From assembly GCF_002216775.1 (NCBI RefSeq), contig NZ_CP022315.1:1736001-1800000 (forward strand): a DNA stretch of 64,000 bases, in the 5' to 3' direction. The position numbers and the translations under genes are program-made. The notes beneath the pieces were generated by a model, which was not told the DNA's origin, ran no database searches, and worked only from the letters and a program-made list of their open reading frames with translations. Every line of letters begins with the position of its first letter. Position 1 is the stretch's first letter. Below, in pieces: positions 22,325-29,890 of the stretch. This stretch comes from Virgibacillus phasianinus (GTDB lineage: Bacteria > Bacillota > Bacilli > Bacillales > Amphibacillaceae).

Positions 22325-23041
22325 TTGGATAAGAAAAGCAGGGTACCATTGTATTTGCAACTGATGGAGGATTTAATTAATAAAATAAAAAATCAGGCGT
22401 ACCGGGAGAATGAAAAACTGCCATCCGAGCGTGAACTTTGTGACTTGTACGATTTAAGCCGGATCACAGTGAGGCAAGCGCTGCAGGAGCTGGAACGCGA
22501 AGGCTACATTTATAAATTGCACGGAAAAGGCACATTTGTAGCGCCTGAATCCTATAATCAACATTTAGTGAAATTGTATAGTTTTACAGAAGAGATGAAG
22601 CAAATTGGGAAGAAGCCCACAACAAATGTGATGTCATTTAAAGAAATGGCTGTGGATGAAAGATTAGCAGATAAAATGAATTTGTCACCATCGGAGGAGG
22701 TTTTCCAGGTGGTTCGTCTGCGTCTGGCTGATGATGAACCGTTAATGTATGAAACTTCTTATTTGCCGAAAAAAGTATTTCCTCATTTAACTGGGCATGA
22801 TCTGAAGCATAAGCCGATGTATGATGTTTTTTATGAGGGCTATCACGTGAATGTGACGAAAGCGGTAGAACGATTTTCAGCGACGATGATTCGCAAGGAA
22901 GAAGCTGGCCACCTGCAAATGCTGCCGGAGCAACCAGCCATGTTAATTAAGCGCCACGCTTATCATAATGAGCAGGTGATTGAGTATACAATTAGTGTCT
23001 CACGCGGGGATAAATTTGATTATACTGTTGAGCTGACATAA
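22325..23041 (+). CDS. GntR/HutC (UTRA) family transcriptional regulator, NagR-like
   Basis: A 238-residue regulator with an N-terminal winged helix (LPSERELCDLYDLSRITVRQALQELEREGYIY) and a C-terminal UTRA ligand domain of the NagR/YvoA type. Such proteins usually bind amino-sugar phosphates and release DNA. The start is a TTG at 22325; AAGGAGGTGG lies 12 bases upstream, a slightly long spacing. It sits directly upstream of the agaS-nagA-lacC-lacD genes and is flanked by palindromic operators at 22288 and 23096. The likely effector is GalN-6-P or GlcN-6-P, by inference from context. Confidence 0.9.
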   Translation: MDKKSRVPLYLQLMEDLINKIKNQAYRENEKLPSERELCDLYDLSRITVRQALQELEREGYIYKLHGKGTFVAPESYNQHLVKLYSFTEEMKQIGKKPTTNVMSFKEMAVDERLADKMNLSPSEEVFQVVRLRLADDEPLMYETSYLPKKVFPHLTGHDLKHKPMYDVFYEGYHVNVTKAVERFSATMIRKEEAGHLQMLPEQPAMLIKRHAYHNEQVIEYTISVSRGDKFDYTVELT

Positions 23042-23044
23042 CGA

Positions 23045-23084
23045 TTTGGGAGAGGATTGCATGAATCGGGGACAGTCTCCCAAA
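23045..23084 (+). terminator. Long-loop hairpin after the regulator gene
   Basis: TTTGGGAGA (23045-23053) pairs with TCTCCCAAA (23076-23084) around a 22-base loop that contains a GGGGACAG fragment of the GGGACA repeat. There is no T run, so function as a terminator is uncertain. Confidence 0.4.
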
Positions 23085-23095
23085 AATAAATAAAC

Positions 23096-23115
23096 TGGTT
23101 ATGACAACATAACCA
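23096..23115. promoter_or_regulatory. GntR-type operator upstream of agaS
   Basis: TGGTTAT and ATAACCA flank GACAAC, sharing half-sites with the operator at 22288. It lies 25 bases before the agaS start codon, where bound repressor could block elongation or an internal promoter. Confidence 0.65.
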
Positions 23116-23140
23116 CAATGATCAATTGGAGGTAACTAAC

Positions 23141-24316
23141 ATGCTTAATTTAACAAATGAAATCTTGGAAACAAGAAGTGCTGTCCATACGGCTAGGGAA
23201 ATTTATCAGCAGCCGGATGTGTGGCAGGAATTATTCGCGTTACTTGCTGAGCAAGAGGTGGCATTAAAGGATTTTATTGAATCAATTTATAAAAAACATG
23301 ATCAGGTGCGGGTGATTTTCACCGGTGCGGGGACTTCGGCGTTCGCGGGGGATACGGTTGTGCCGGAATTGCGGAGGCAGAATAGCAACGCGCAGGTTCA
23401 ATTCGAATCGATTGCAACAACGGATATTGTATCAAATCCGACCACGTATCTACATCAGAAAGTACCGACGATCATGGTGTCTTTTGCACGGTCTGGTAAT
23501 AGTCCGGAGAGTGTTGCGGCGGTTTCGCTCGGGGAAGAGTTGATACAACAATTCTACCAGGTTGTGATTACGTGCAATCAGGAGGGGCAGCTTGCCAAGA
23601 ATGTGAAGGGTGATACAAACAGTATGACGGTTGTAATGCCGGAGGATGTGCATGATCAGGGATTTGCGATGACAAGCAGCTTTACCAGCATGGTTATCGC
23701 GGCGTACGCACTGTTTGCGGAAGAATCTTTTACAATTGGCGAGGCAAAACAGCTGATAGAAAGCGCTGCGGCATTACGGGATCTTACACCCGATACGGTT
23801 GATGACATATTGAATTTCGACTTCGAGCGCATTGTTTATCTTGGCTCAGGTTTGCTTGGCCAGCTTTCCCATGAGGCCTCGTTAAAAATGCTGGAGCTTT
23901 CTGCAGGTCAGGTTACCGCGATTCACGAGTCATCATTAGGATTCAGGCATGGCCCGAAATCTATTTTGAACGATAAGTCCGTTACGGTTCTTTTCATGTC
24001 GCAGGATCCTTACACGAGGAAATACGATGTGGATATTTTGCGTGAATTGGCGGCTGATGATTCCGGGATGAAGATTGTTGCGCTTACGGAGAAAAAGGAT
24101 CTGGAGGTAGAGGCGCTGGCAGATTGGATGGTTACCGTGAATGATGGGTATGATCGCTTTGCCAATGATTTTCAGCTTGCCGTTGTGTATATTATTTTTG
24201 CCCAAACACTAGCATTGAAAAAATCGCTGCAATTAGGCATCACGCCAGATAACCCGAGTCCGGATGGGCGGGTAAATCGCGTTGTTCAGGGCGTGACGAT
24301 CTATGACTACGAATAA
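23141..24316 (+). CDS. agaS: AgaS-family SIS-domain galactosamine-6-phosphate deaminase/isomerase
   Basis: A 391-residue protein with two SIS domains of the AgaS type, converting galactosamine-6-phosphate to tagatose-6-phosphate plus ammonia. VIFTGAGTSAFAGDTVVPEL and VSFARSGNSPESVAAVSLG are sugar-phosphate loops of the first domain. HESSLGFRHGPKSILNDKSV belongs to the second. The ATG at 23141 has TTGGAGG seven bases upstream; an in-frame TTG at 23126 lies within that site. It overlaps nagA by 14 bases. The order agaS-nagA-lacC-lacD gives a complete route from GalNAc-6-phosphate to triose phosphates, which is the main reason for preferring AgaS over GlmS-type functions. Confidence 0.9.
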   Translation: MLNLTNEILETRSAVHTAREIYQQPDVWQELFALLAEQEVALKDFIESIYKKHDQVRVIFTGAGTSAFAGDTVVPELRRQNSNAQVQFESIATTDIVSNPTTYLHQKVPTIMVSFARSGNSPESVAAVSLGEELIQQFYQVVITCNQEGQLAKNVKGDTNSMTVVMPEDVHDQGFAMTSSFTSMVIAAYALFAEESFTIGEAKQLIESAAALRDLTPDTVDDILNFDFERIVYLGSGLLGQLSHEASLKMLELSAGQVTAIHESSLGFRHGPKSILNDKSVTVLFMSQDPYTRKYDVDILRELAADDSGMKIVALTEKKDLEVEALADWMVTVNDGYDRFANDFQLAVVYIIFAQTLALKKSLQLGITPDNPSPDGRVNRVVQGVTIYDYE

Positions 24317-25469
24317 GTATTATCTTAAAGCCGATCGGTTTCTATTAGAGAACGGTGAAAAATCCGATGCTTTTTTAGCTGTGGAAAATGGTAGATTTGG
24401 AGACTTTGTGGAAAAAGTACCAGAAAATGCAGCGGTCGTTGACTGGAGCGGATACACGATCGCGCCCGGGCTAGTTGATACGCATATTCATGGCATCAAT
24501 GGCTACGATATCATGGATGGAACGGTCGAAGCGGTTCGCGGGGTCTCTGCTGCACTGCCAGCTCTTGGTGTCACGCGGTTTCTGCCCACCACGTTGACAG
24601 CTTACGAAGCGGATTTACAAAAGGCGATTCAGGCGGTTGTTGCTGCTGTTAATGAAGGATTGTCTGGCGCTCAATCGGAGGGGATTTTTCTAGAAGGTCC
24701 TTATTTCACTGAAAAACATAAAGGTGCGCAGAATCCAGGTTATTTTCGGGACCCCGACTACGAGGAATTTCAGTTGTGGCAGGAACTTTCACAGCATACG
24801 ATTGTCAAAATTGCTCTGGCACCTGAACGGGATGGTGCATCAGATTTTATTCGCAAAGTTAGCAGCAAGGGAGTTCTAGCGAGTATTGCGCACACGGACG
24901 CGGGCTATGACCGCTGCAAGGATGCTTTGGATGCTGGTGCTAGGAATTTCGTTCATCTGTTTAATGGGATGTCCGGATTGCATCACCGGGAACCAGGTGT
25001 TGCTGGTGCAGCGCTGATAAGCAAAGATGCCTTTGCGGAATTAATTTGCGATGGCCATCATGTTCATCGGGATATCGCGTCAATGGTGGTAGGAATAAAA
25101 GGGGATAAAACCGTTTTAATCACCGATTGCATGCGGGCCGGATTGTTGCCAGATGGAAACTATCATTTGGGCGAATTTCCTGTCGTTTTGAAAGACGGGG
25201 TAGCACGGACAGAGACCGGATCTTTAGCTGGCAGTACATTGCGGCTGATTGATGGCGTGAAAAAATTACATGCGTGGAGTGGTCGGCCGTTAAGCGAAAT
25301 CTGGCATTTAGCATCATTATCACCGGCCAAAAGTCTGGCTCGGGATAATGAATTAGGTAGCTTACAAACAGGAAAACTAGCTGATTTTGTTGTGATGGAT
25401 GATGAATTGAACATCCAGGCGACAGCTATTGAAGGAAAAATTGCCTATCAAGCGGGGGTGGAAAGCTGA
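24303..25469 (+). CDS. nagA: N-acetylgalactosamine/glucosamine-6-phosphate deacetylase
   Basis: A 388-residue amidohydrolase-fold deacetylase that removes acetate from GalNAc-6-P or GlcNAc-6-P. VDTHIHGINGYD carries the H-x-H metal motif, GIFLEGPYFTEKHKGAQNP the metal Glu, IAHTDAGYDRC and FVHLFNGMSGLHHREPG the histidines, and LITDCMRAG the catalytic Asp. It begins inside the agaS coding region and ends in a TGATG overlap with the kinase gene, so the four genes are tightly coupled. Because the neighbours form the tagatose route, the physiological substrate is more likely GalNAc-6-P (the AgaA role) than GlcNAc-6-P. Confidence 0.9.
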   Translation: MTTNKYYLKADRFLLENGEKSDAFLAVENGRFGDFVEKVPENAAVVDWSGYTIAPGLVDTHIHGINGYDIMDGTVEAVRGVSAALPALGVTRFLPTTLTAYEADLQKAIQAVVAAVNEGLSGAQSEGIFLEGPYFTEKHKGAQNPGYFRDPDYEEFQLWQELSQHTIVKIALAPERDGASDFIRKVSSKGVLASIAHTDAGYDRCKDALDAGARNFVHLFNGMSGLHHREPGVAGAALISKDAFAELICDGHHVHRDIASMVVGIKGDKTVLITDCMRAGLLPDGNYHLGEFPVVLKDGVARTETGSLAGSTLRLIDGVKKLHAWSGRPLSEIWHLASLSPAKSLARDNELGSLQTGKLADFVVMDDELNIQATAIEGKIAYQAGVES

Positions 25470-26416
25470 TGATTTTAACCGTTACATTGAATCCTGCTGT
25501 TGATATTAGTTATAAGCTTGAAAAGTTCAACCTCGATACCGTTAATCGCGTGCAGGATATTTCAAAAACAGCCGGCGGGAAGGGGCTGAATGTGACACGG
25601 GTCCTGGAGCAACTGGGAGAAGAAGTTGCTGCGACTGGATTTTTGGGTGGCGGTTTAGGGGATTTTATTCGGACCGACCTTTCTGGGATCCAGGATTATT
25701 TTGTAACGATTGAAGGGGAAACAAGAAATTGTATCGCGGTGATCCACGAAGGCAAACAGACGGAAATTCTGGAGAGTGGGCCGGTTATCTCCGGCAGTGA
25801 GGGCGAGTTATTCTTGGCAAGCTTTTCCGAATATGTGCAAAAGGTAGATATCATTACAATATCCGGCAGCCTGCCACGGGGCTTACCCGATGACTTTTAT
25901 GAAAAAGTTATCCGTGCTGCCGGCGATACTCCAGTTTTGCTTGACACCAAGGGCGAATTATTGAAGAAAACACTGAAAAGCAAACCTTATGTAATCAAAC
26001 CCAATGTAGATGAATTAGGAGATTTACTTGGTAGGGCGATTACGGATGAGCAGGATATTGTTGCCGCATTAGGCTCGGAAATATTTGCCGATATCCCATG
26101 GGTTGTGGTGACAAACGGAGCGGACGGTGCTGTTGTGAAGCATAATGATGCTGTGTACCAGGCGACAATACCGCAAGTCAAAGCAGTAAACCCAGTCGGA
26201 TCCGGCGATGCAGTGCTAGCCGGATTTGCCGCAGGACTATCACGCGGTTTGGCGGATGAGGATTTAATAAAATTCGGCCTAGCCATGGGCGTACTAAACG
26301 CCCTCGAAGAACAAACCGGCCACATCACACCAGAAAAAATAGACTGGTGCATTGGAGAGATTAGTGGGACATGGGGACAGGTCCCGTGTCCCGGAAACCC
26401 GGGCGTGAAAGAGTGA
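25469..26416 (+). CDS. lacC: PfkB-family tagatose-6-phosphate kinase (LacC type)
   Basis: A 315-residue PfkB kinase of the 1-phosphofructokinase / tagatose-6-phosphate kinase branch. LTVTLNPAVDISYKLEKF at the start and GGKGLNVTRVLEQLG form the substrate site, VKAVNPVGSGDAVLAGFAAGL carries the catalytic Asp, and TNGADGAVV is the nucleotide strand. It should phosphorylate tagatose-6-P to tagatose-1,6-bisphosphate, since LacD follows. The last residues (about WGQVPCPGNPGVKE) are encoded by the GGGACA palindrome at 26374, so the natural C-terminus has been replaced or extended by repeat DNA. Family members normally end about where this tail begins. Confidence 0.88.
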   Translation: MILTVTLNPAVDISYKLEKFNLDTVNRVQDISKTAGGKGLNVTRVLEQLGEEVAATGFLGGGLGDFIRTDLSGIQDYFVTIEGETRNCIAVIHEGKQTEILESGPVISGSEGELFLASFSEYVQKVDIITISGSLPRGLPDDFYEKVIRAAGDTPVLLDTKGELLKKTLKSKPYVIKPNVDELGDLLGRAITDEQDIVAALGSEIFADIPWVVVTNGADGAVVKHNDAVYQATIPQVKAVNPVGSGDAVLAGFAAGLSRGLADEDLIKFGLAMGVLNALEEQTGHITPEKIDWCIGEISGTWGQVPCPGNPGVKE

Positions 26417-26461
26417 AAGGGACATGGGGAGAAAGGGACATGGGGACAGGTCCCTTGTCCC
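26374..26461. repeat. Two GGGACA-TGTCCC palindromes with GGGACATGGGGA repeats
   Basis: Palindromes lie at 26374-26392 and 26443-26461, joined by shorter GGGACATGGGGA copies. The first overlaps the end of the kinase gene. They directly precede the 21-bp-period array, the same arrangement as at 20380-20480. Confidence 0.7.
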
Positions 26462-26489
26462 GGAGTCGGAGGGGTTGAGCCGCGATTAA

Positions 26490-26657
26490 AACTCAGGAGA
26501 CAGCACACTGAACTTGGGCGAGAACCAGCCGAACTCAGGCGGCACCACGTCGAACTTGGGCCAGAGCCGCCAAAACTCGAGAGACAGCGCGTCGAACTCG
26601 GGCCAGATACTACTAAACTCAGGCGACACCTCATCAAACTCGGGACAAAACTCACCT
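26490..26657. repeat. 21-bp-period array, eight direct units
   Basis: Cores of the AACTCGGG type start at 26490, 26511, 26532, 26553, 26574, 26595, 26616 and 26637, exactly 21 bases apart. The roughly ten bases after each core vary freely. It fills most of the space between the kinase and aldolase genes and ends 37 bases before the aldolase start. Because 21 is a multiple of three, it stays open in the aldolase frame and would encode a seven-residue repeat with Asn-Ser-Gly. Confidence 0.85.
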
Positions 26658-26693
26658 ATCCAACAAAATCAATTACAGGAGGCAAATAAATCT

Positions 26694-27686
26694 ATGAAAC
26701 TATCACCAGGTAAGCAGCGGGGATTGGAAGCAATCTCAGATGAAAATCATATTATTTTTGCGACGGCGATGGACCAGCGCGGGTCATTGGGCAAGATGAT
26801 TCAATCGTTGAATGACACGATTACATATGAGGATGGACTAAGTAAGTTTAAAGTGGGCGTTAGTGAGGTGCTTGGCAATCAATCTTCATCCTTGCTGCTT
26901 GATCCGGAATACGGGTGGGACGCTGCCGGGAAGTTAAATAAGGAAATTGGATTGATTATGGCGTATGAAAAAACCGGATACGATGCAACTGAGCAGGGTC
27001 GCCTTCCGAACTTGGTGGATGATTATGCGGTGCAGGATCTTGTGAAAGCGGGTGCCAGCGCAGTTAAGCTGCTTGTGTATTATGACCATAAAGAGGATGA
27101 AAAATATAATAAGATAAAAAACGCACTCATTAAACGGGTGGGCGATGAATGCAGGCAAAATGACCTTTTGTTTATCCTGGAGCCAGTCTCCTACAGTGCG
27201 GACGGCCTTTCCGCGAAGGGTGCAGATTTTGCAAAAACGAAGCCGGAGATTATTGAATTTTTCATGGAGGAATTTTCAAAAGAGGAATATGGTGTTGATT
27301 TGTTAAAGGTAGAGGTGCCGGTGTCCATTTTCCATATCGAGGGTTACGATCAGTACGATAATTACGAACCAGTTTATAGTCAAGAGGAGGCGGCTCGATA
27401 TTATCGCAGATGCTCACAAAAAAGCGGTGTGCCGTTCATTTATTTAAGTGGTGGCGTCACCAATAAACAATTCGTTGATACGCTTCATTTTGCAAAAAAT
27501 GCAGAATCTCAGTTTAGCGGCGTTCTTTGCGGGAGAGCAACATGGAAGGACGGCGTTAAGGAGTTTGCGCAAGAGGGCAAGGATGCTTATTATCAATGGC
27601 TCGAAACAAAAGGTACAGATAATTTGAATAAGGTTAAGGCGGCTGTTGAGGAGACTGCGGTGCCTTGGAGTGAGTTTGATAACTAG
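26694..27686 (+). CDS. lacD: Tagatose-1,6-bisphosphate aldolase
   Basis: A 330-residue class I aldolase of the LacD family, splitting tagatose-1,6-bisphosphate into dihydroxyacetone phosphate and glyceraldehyde-3-phosphate. FATAMDQRGSLGKMI, SSLLLDPEYGWDA, GASAVKLLVYYD (with the Schiff-base Lys) and FIYLSGGVTNKQF are family blocks, and length is normal. I start at the ATG at 26694 with ACAGGAGG seven to eight bases upstream; the frame is open to 26514, but that part is 21-bp repeat DNA. It completes the GalNAc-6-P catabolic operon and is followed by a strong terminator. Confidence 0.93.
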   Translation: MKLSPGKQRGLEAISDENHIIFATAMDQRGSLGKMIQSLNDTITYEDGLSKFKVGVSEVLGNQSSSLLLDPEYGWDAAGKLNKEIGLIMAYEKTGYDATEQGRLPNLVDDYAVQDLVKAGASAVKLLVYYDHKEDEKYNKIKNALIKRVGDECRQNDLLFILEPVSYSADGLSAKGADFAKTKPEIIEFFMEEFSKEEYGVDLLKVEVPVSIFHIEGYDQYDNYEPVYSQEEAARYYRRCSQKSGVPFIYLSGGVTNKQFVDTLHFAKNAESQFSGVLCGRATWKDGVKEFAQEGKDAYYQWLETKGTDNLNKVKAAVEETAVPWSEFDN

Positions 27687-27768
27687 CATGTCGTTTTTTA
27701 AGCATTCCTTGTTCAAAATTCAATGTTTTACTTTTAACTGTCTAAAGAATATATACGATAGTATTATG

Positions 27769-27806
27769 AAGGGCCTCGCTATAGGATTAGCGAGGCCCTT
27801 TGATTA
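27769..27806 (+). terminator. Terminator of the GalNAc catabolic operon
   Basis: AAGGGCCTCGCTA (27769-27781) pairs perfectly with TAGCGAGGCCCTT (27788-27800), a 13-bp stem. The following TGATTATT is only moderately T-rich. Confidence 0.75.
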
Positions 27807-27938
27807 TTCGGCTGGTAACTCCTTATGAGATTAATCCCCCACGCTTTTAGTCAATTCTGATTAAATAATTAACTAGTAAATTAGGCTGAGTTTGAAGTAT
27901 AATATATAGGAAAAATTTACTGTGTAGGGGCTGGTTTG

Positions 27939-28664
27939 GTGGTTAAGAAGAAGGGTAAGAAGTTTTGGATTTCAAGTGTATTGGGAGTTATTATTTTCAT
28001 ATTTTTAATTGTATCGGTAAGTAACAGTGCTGCTGCAACAAAGCGAGCAGATAAAGAGGTTTCTGATTTGGAATCGAATTTAGATGAGAAAAATAGCAGA
28101 ATCGCCGAATTGGAAGATGATTTGGAGGAAAAGGATTCAACTATTGCTGAGTTAAATAAGAAGGTAGAAGAAGCCGAACCATGGTTTAAGCTTTCTAAAA
28201 AAGAACAAGAACGAAAAATAGCGGAAGAAAAGAAAAAAGAAGAAGCAGAAAAAGCCGCTGCAGCCAAGAAAGCGGCAGAGGAAGAAAAAGCAAGGTTAGC
28301 TGCTGAGGAAGCAGAAAGGAAGAAGCAGGAGGAGAAAGAAAAGCAAGGGTATGAGACTGGTATCACATTTGAACAACTTGCTCGAACACCTGATGATTAT
28401 GAAGGTGAAAAGGTTACGTTTTCAGGTAAAGTGGTTCAAGTAATTGAAGGTGAAGACACTACTGTACAATTAAGAATCGCTGTTAACGATGATTATGACA
28501 AGGTTATTTTTGCAGAGTATGATTCTTCCATTGTCGATTCGCGGGTGTTGGAAGACGATCAAATAACAATAATGGGAATATCCTCAGGTTTGTTGTCTTA
28601 CGAATCAACTATGGGGGGAACTATAACTATTCCTTCAATTATTGTTGATAAAATCGAACAGTAG
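27939..28664 (+). CDS. Membrane-anchored coiled-coil protein with TcdC-like OB-fold domain
   Basis: About 241 residues. A short basic N-terminus precedes one transmembrane segment (ISSVLGVIIFIFLIVSVS). An acidic then Lys/Glu/Ala-rich coiled coil covers roughly residues 35-140. The C-terminal globular domain begins at ITFEQLARTPDDYEGEKVTF and resembles the OB-fold of TcdC-type 'toxin regulator' proteins of Firmicutes. The topology puts the OB-fold outside or, less likely, in the cytoplasm. The GTG at 27939 has AGGGG eight bases upstream; a TTG three bases earlier is possible. Function is unknown; the family name does not imply a toxin role here. Its terminator shares sequence with the toxin modules downstream. 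Confidence 0.75.
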   Translation: MVKKKGKKFWISSVLGVIIFIFLIVSVSNSAAATKRADKEVSDLESNLDEKNSRIAELEDDLEEKDSTIAELNKKVEEAEPWFKLSKKEQERKIAEEKKKEEAEKAAAAKKAAEEEKARLAAEEAERKKQEEKEKQGYETGITFEQLARTPDDYEGEKVTFSGKVVQVIEGEDTTVQLRIAVNDDYDKVIFAEYDSSIVDSRVLEDDQITIMGISSGLLSYESTMGGTITIPSIIVDKIEQ

Positions 28665-28705
28665 AAAATAGAAAGAACGCAGTAGTTATTCTAAACTTTA
28701 GTAAT

Positions 28706-28745
28706 AAAAAGAAGTAATCGCGAGGGCGGTTACTTCTTTTTATTT
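28706..28745 (+). terminator. Terminator after the TcdC-like gene
   Basis: AAAAAGAAGTAATCGC (28706-28721) pairs with GCGGTTACTTCTTTTT (28726-28741), with one G-T pair. The arms nearly match the terminators of both toxin copies, and the flank TTTAGAC resembles TTCAGAC there, suggesting a decayed third copy. Confidence 0.8.
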
Positions 28746-28952
28746 AGACTTTGCTCTAACTAACCGGCCCTTTGTAACCACAACTGCGGTTGAAATCCGG
28801 TTTCATGATGCTGTAAAAATGCTAATTATCTTACCCGTGTTATAGCATTATAGTTCGAGTTTGGAAGTCTGTGTCCTGGCTTAATCTTGATTAAGGATTT
28901 TACCAGCCGAGTTTTCATTAACTTAAAGGTCGAAAAATAAAATTCTTCAACA

Positions 28953-28966
28953 CGAACGTTCATTCG
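28953..28966. promoter_or_regulatory. LexA-box-like motif upstream of toxin copy 1
   Basis: CGAACGTTCATTCG resembles the Bacillus LexA/DinR operator (CGAAC, four bases, GTTCG or similar) with one or two differences. It lies about 32 bases upstream of the TAAAAT box at 28998. Binding is not proven. Confidence 0.35.
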
Positions 28967-29081
28967 AATTATTCTACTATTCTAAAAGACATTATGGTAA
29001 AATAAAACCAGCAACTACATAGGTATTGTGGGCGGTTGGCCATCTCCTTGTTTCTTAGCCACATGGATAGGAGGTGGTAGG

Positions 29082-29189
29082 ATGACGACATTCGAAGCAT
29101 TAAGTTTGGTAGCACAATTTGGCTTGGTTCAACTAGCTACTCTGACTTTAATTGTAACTATTGTCGTTTACCTAAAACAAAAGAAGTAA
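29082..29189 (+). CDS. Small membrane toxin-like peptide, type I TA (copy 1)
   Basis: A 35-residue peptide, MTTFEALSLVAQFGLVQLAT then LTLIVTIVVYLKQKK. It has a polar start, one transmembrane helix and a basic tail, the plan of the 'putative holin-like toxin' / TxpA-BsrG type of Bacillus type I toxins. AGGAGGTGG lies seven bases before the ATG. The terminator stem includes the final Lys codons and stop. A consensus promoter on the opposite strand at 29322-29350 would make an RNA converging on the toxin 3' end, as in TxpA/RatA. The mRNA has a long structured leader (about 75 bases). Toxicity itself is inferred. Confidence 0.8.
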   Translation: MTTFEALSLVAQFGLVQLATLTLIVTIVVYLKQKK

Positions 29190-29222
29190 CCGCCCCCATG
29201 CATGGTCGCGTTTACTTCTTTT
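29179..29222 (+). terminator. Bidirectional-type terminator of toxin copy 1
   Basis: AAAAGAAGTAACCGC (29179-29193) pairs with GCGTTTACTTCTTTT (29208-29222). A-rich and T-rich ends on both sides allow it to terminate both the toxin mRNA and the converging antisense RNA. Confidence 0.75.
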
Positions 29223-29315
29223 AGTTCAGACACAATTTCTGTGGCCAACTGCTCTTAATGCAGTTTGTAGTTGCCGTGGGACCGGGTAGTAAGAGCTACT
29301 CGGTTCCTTATTAAT
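29179..29315 (-). ncRNA. Predicted antisense antitoxin RNA for toxin copy 1
   Basis: Start is set about seven bases after the minus-strand -10 box (29322-29327), and the end at the shared hairpin. The RNA would open with a GGAACCGAGTAG...CTACCCGGTCCC hairpin and contain the GGCCAACTGC region. It overlaps the toxin 3' end; reading past the hairpin would extend the overlap. Ends are estimates. Confidence 0.6.
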
Positions 29316-29321
29316 AAGTAT

Positions 29322-29350
29322 ATTATATTTCTAATTAATTATACTGTCAA
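29322..29350 (-). promoter_or_regulatory. Consensus antisense promoter, copy 1
   Basis: On the minus strand TTGACA (complement of 29345-29350) and TATAAT (complement of 29322-29327) are exactly 17 bases apart, a perfect sigma-A promoter. Confidence 0.85.
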
Positions 29351-29493
29351 TGTGTTTACTTTCTTTCGGGCAGCATTCCGTCAGAGTTGATGTCTGCTGT
29401 CGCAAGTTTAACCGACTGTAGCCGATTTTTTACCACCTGGTTTTCATTAACATGACGGTGAAAACTTAAGTTTTAAAAGGTAATTACTCAACC

Positions 29494-29507
29494 CGAACGT
29501 TCATTCC
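29494..29507. promoter_or_regulatory. LexA-box-like motif upstream of toxin copy 2
   Basis: CGAACGTTCATTCC matches 12 of 14 positions of the Bacillus consensus CGAACRNRYGTTYC. It is one of the better-kept parts of the otherwise diverged upstream region. Confidence 0.35.
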
Positions 29508-29622
29508 AATTTTTCTACTATTCTAAAGAGTATTATGGTAAAATAAAACCAGCAACTACATAGGTATTGTGGGCGGTTGGCCATCTCCTTGTTTCTTAGC
29601 CACATAGATAGGAGGTGGTAGG

Positions 29623-29730
29623 ATGACGACATTCGAAGCATTAAGTTTAGTAGCACAATTTGGTTTAGTCCAACTAGCTACTATAACCCTAATTGTGACT
29701 TTTGTCGTTTATCTAAAACAAAAGAAGTAA
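29623..29730 (+). CDS. Small membrane toxin-like peptide, type I TA (copy 2)
   Basis: The second copy of the 35-residue peptide differs from copy 1 only at Leu21 to Ile and Ile27 to Phe, both conservative in the membrane helix; the other changes are silent. This pattern indicates selection on the peptide after duplication. The same AGGAGGTGG ribosome binding site, leader, terminator and opposite-strand promoter are present. Having two cognate antisense RNAs with nearly the same sequence means cross-neutralisation is possible. Confidence 0.8.
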   Translation: MTTFEALSLVAQFGLVQLATITLIVTFVVYLKQKK

Positions 29731-29762
29731 CCGCCCCCTAACCGGTCGCGATTACTTCTTTT
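29720..29762 (+). terminator. Bidirectional-type terminator of toxin copy 2
   Basis: AAAAGAAGTAACCGC (29720-29734) pairs with GCGATTACTTCTTTT (29748-29762), including the last codons and stop of the toxin gene. Confidence 0.75.
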
Positions 29763-29855
29763 AGATAATACAGCTAGATCGTGGCCAACTGCTCTTAATG
29801 CAGTTTGTGGTTGCCGTGGGACCGGGTAGTTAGAGCTACTCGGTTCCTTATTAAT
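29720..29855 (-). ncRNA. Predicted antisense antitoxin RNA for toxin copy 2
   Basis: Predicted from the minus-strand promoter at 29862-29890 to the shared hairpin, with the same GGAACCGAGTAG hairpin near the 5' end. Ends are estimates. Confidence 0.6.
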
Positions 29856-29861
29856 AAGTAT

Positions 29862-29890
29862 ATTATAAATTCAAATAATTATACTGTCAA
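29862..29890 (-). promoter_or_regulatory. Consensus antisense promoter, copy 2
   Basis: TTGACA (complement of 29885-29890) and TATAAT (complement of 29862-29867) with a 17-base spacer. The spacer sequence differs from copy 1 while both boxes are unchanged. Confidence 0.85.

Noticed and set aside
26514-26693. N-terminal extension of LacD through the repeat array
   Set aside because: The array is the noncoding 21-bp repeat, and the ATG at 26694 has an excellent ribosome binding site and the expected family N-terminus.
27939-28664. Clostridial-type toxin regulation by the TcdC-like protein
   Set aside because: Only the membrane-coil-OB-fold plan is shared; no toxin locus or TcdR-like sigma factor is present, so no such role is claimed.
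29082-29730. Phage holin genes or a prophage
   Set aside because: The two small hydrophobic frames lack endolysin, structural or integrase neighbours, and the opposite-strand promoters fit a type I toxin-antitoxin system.
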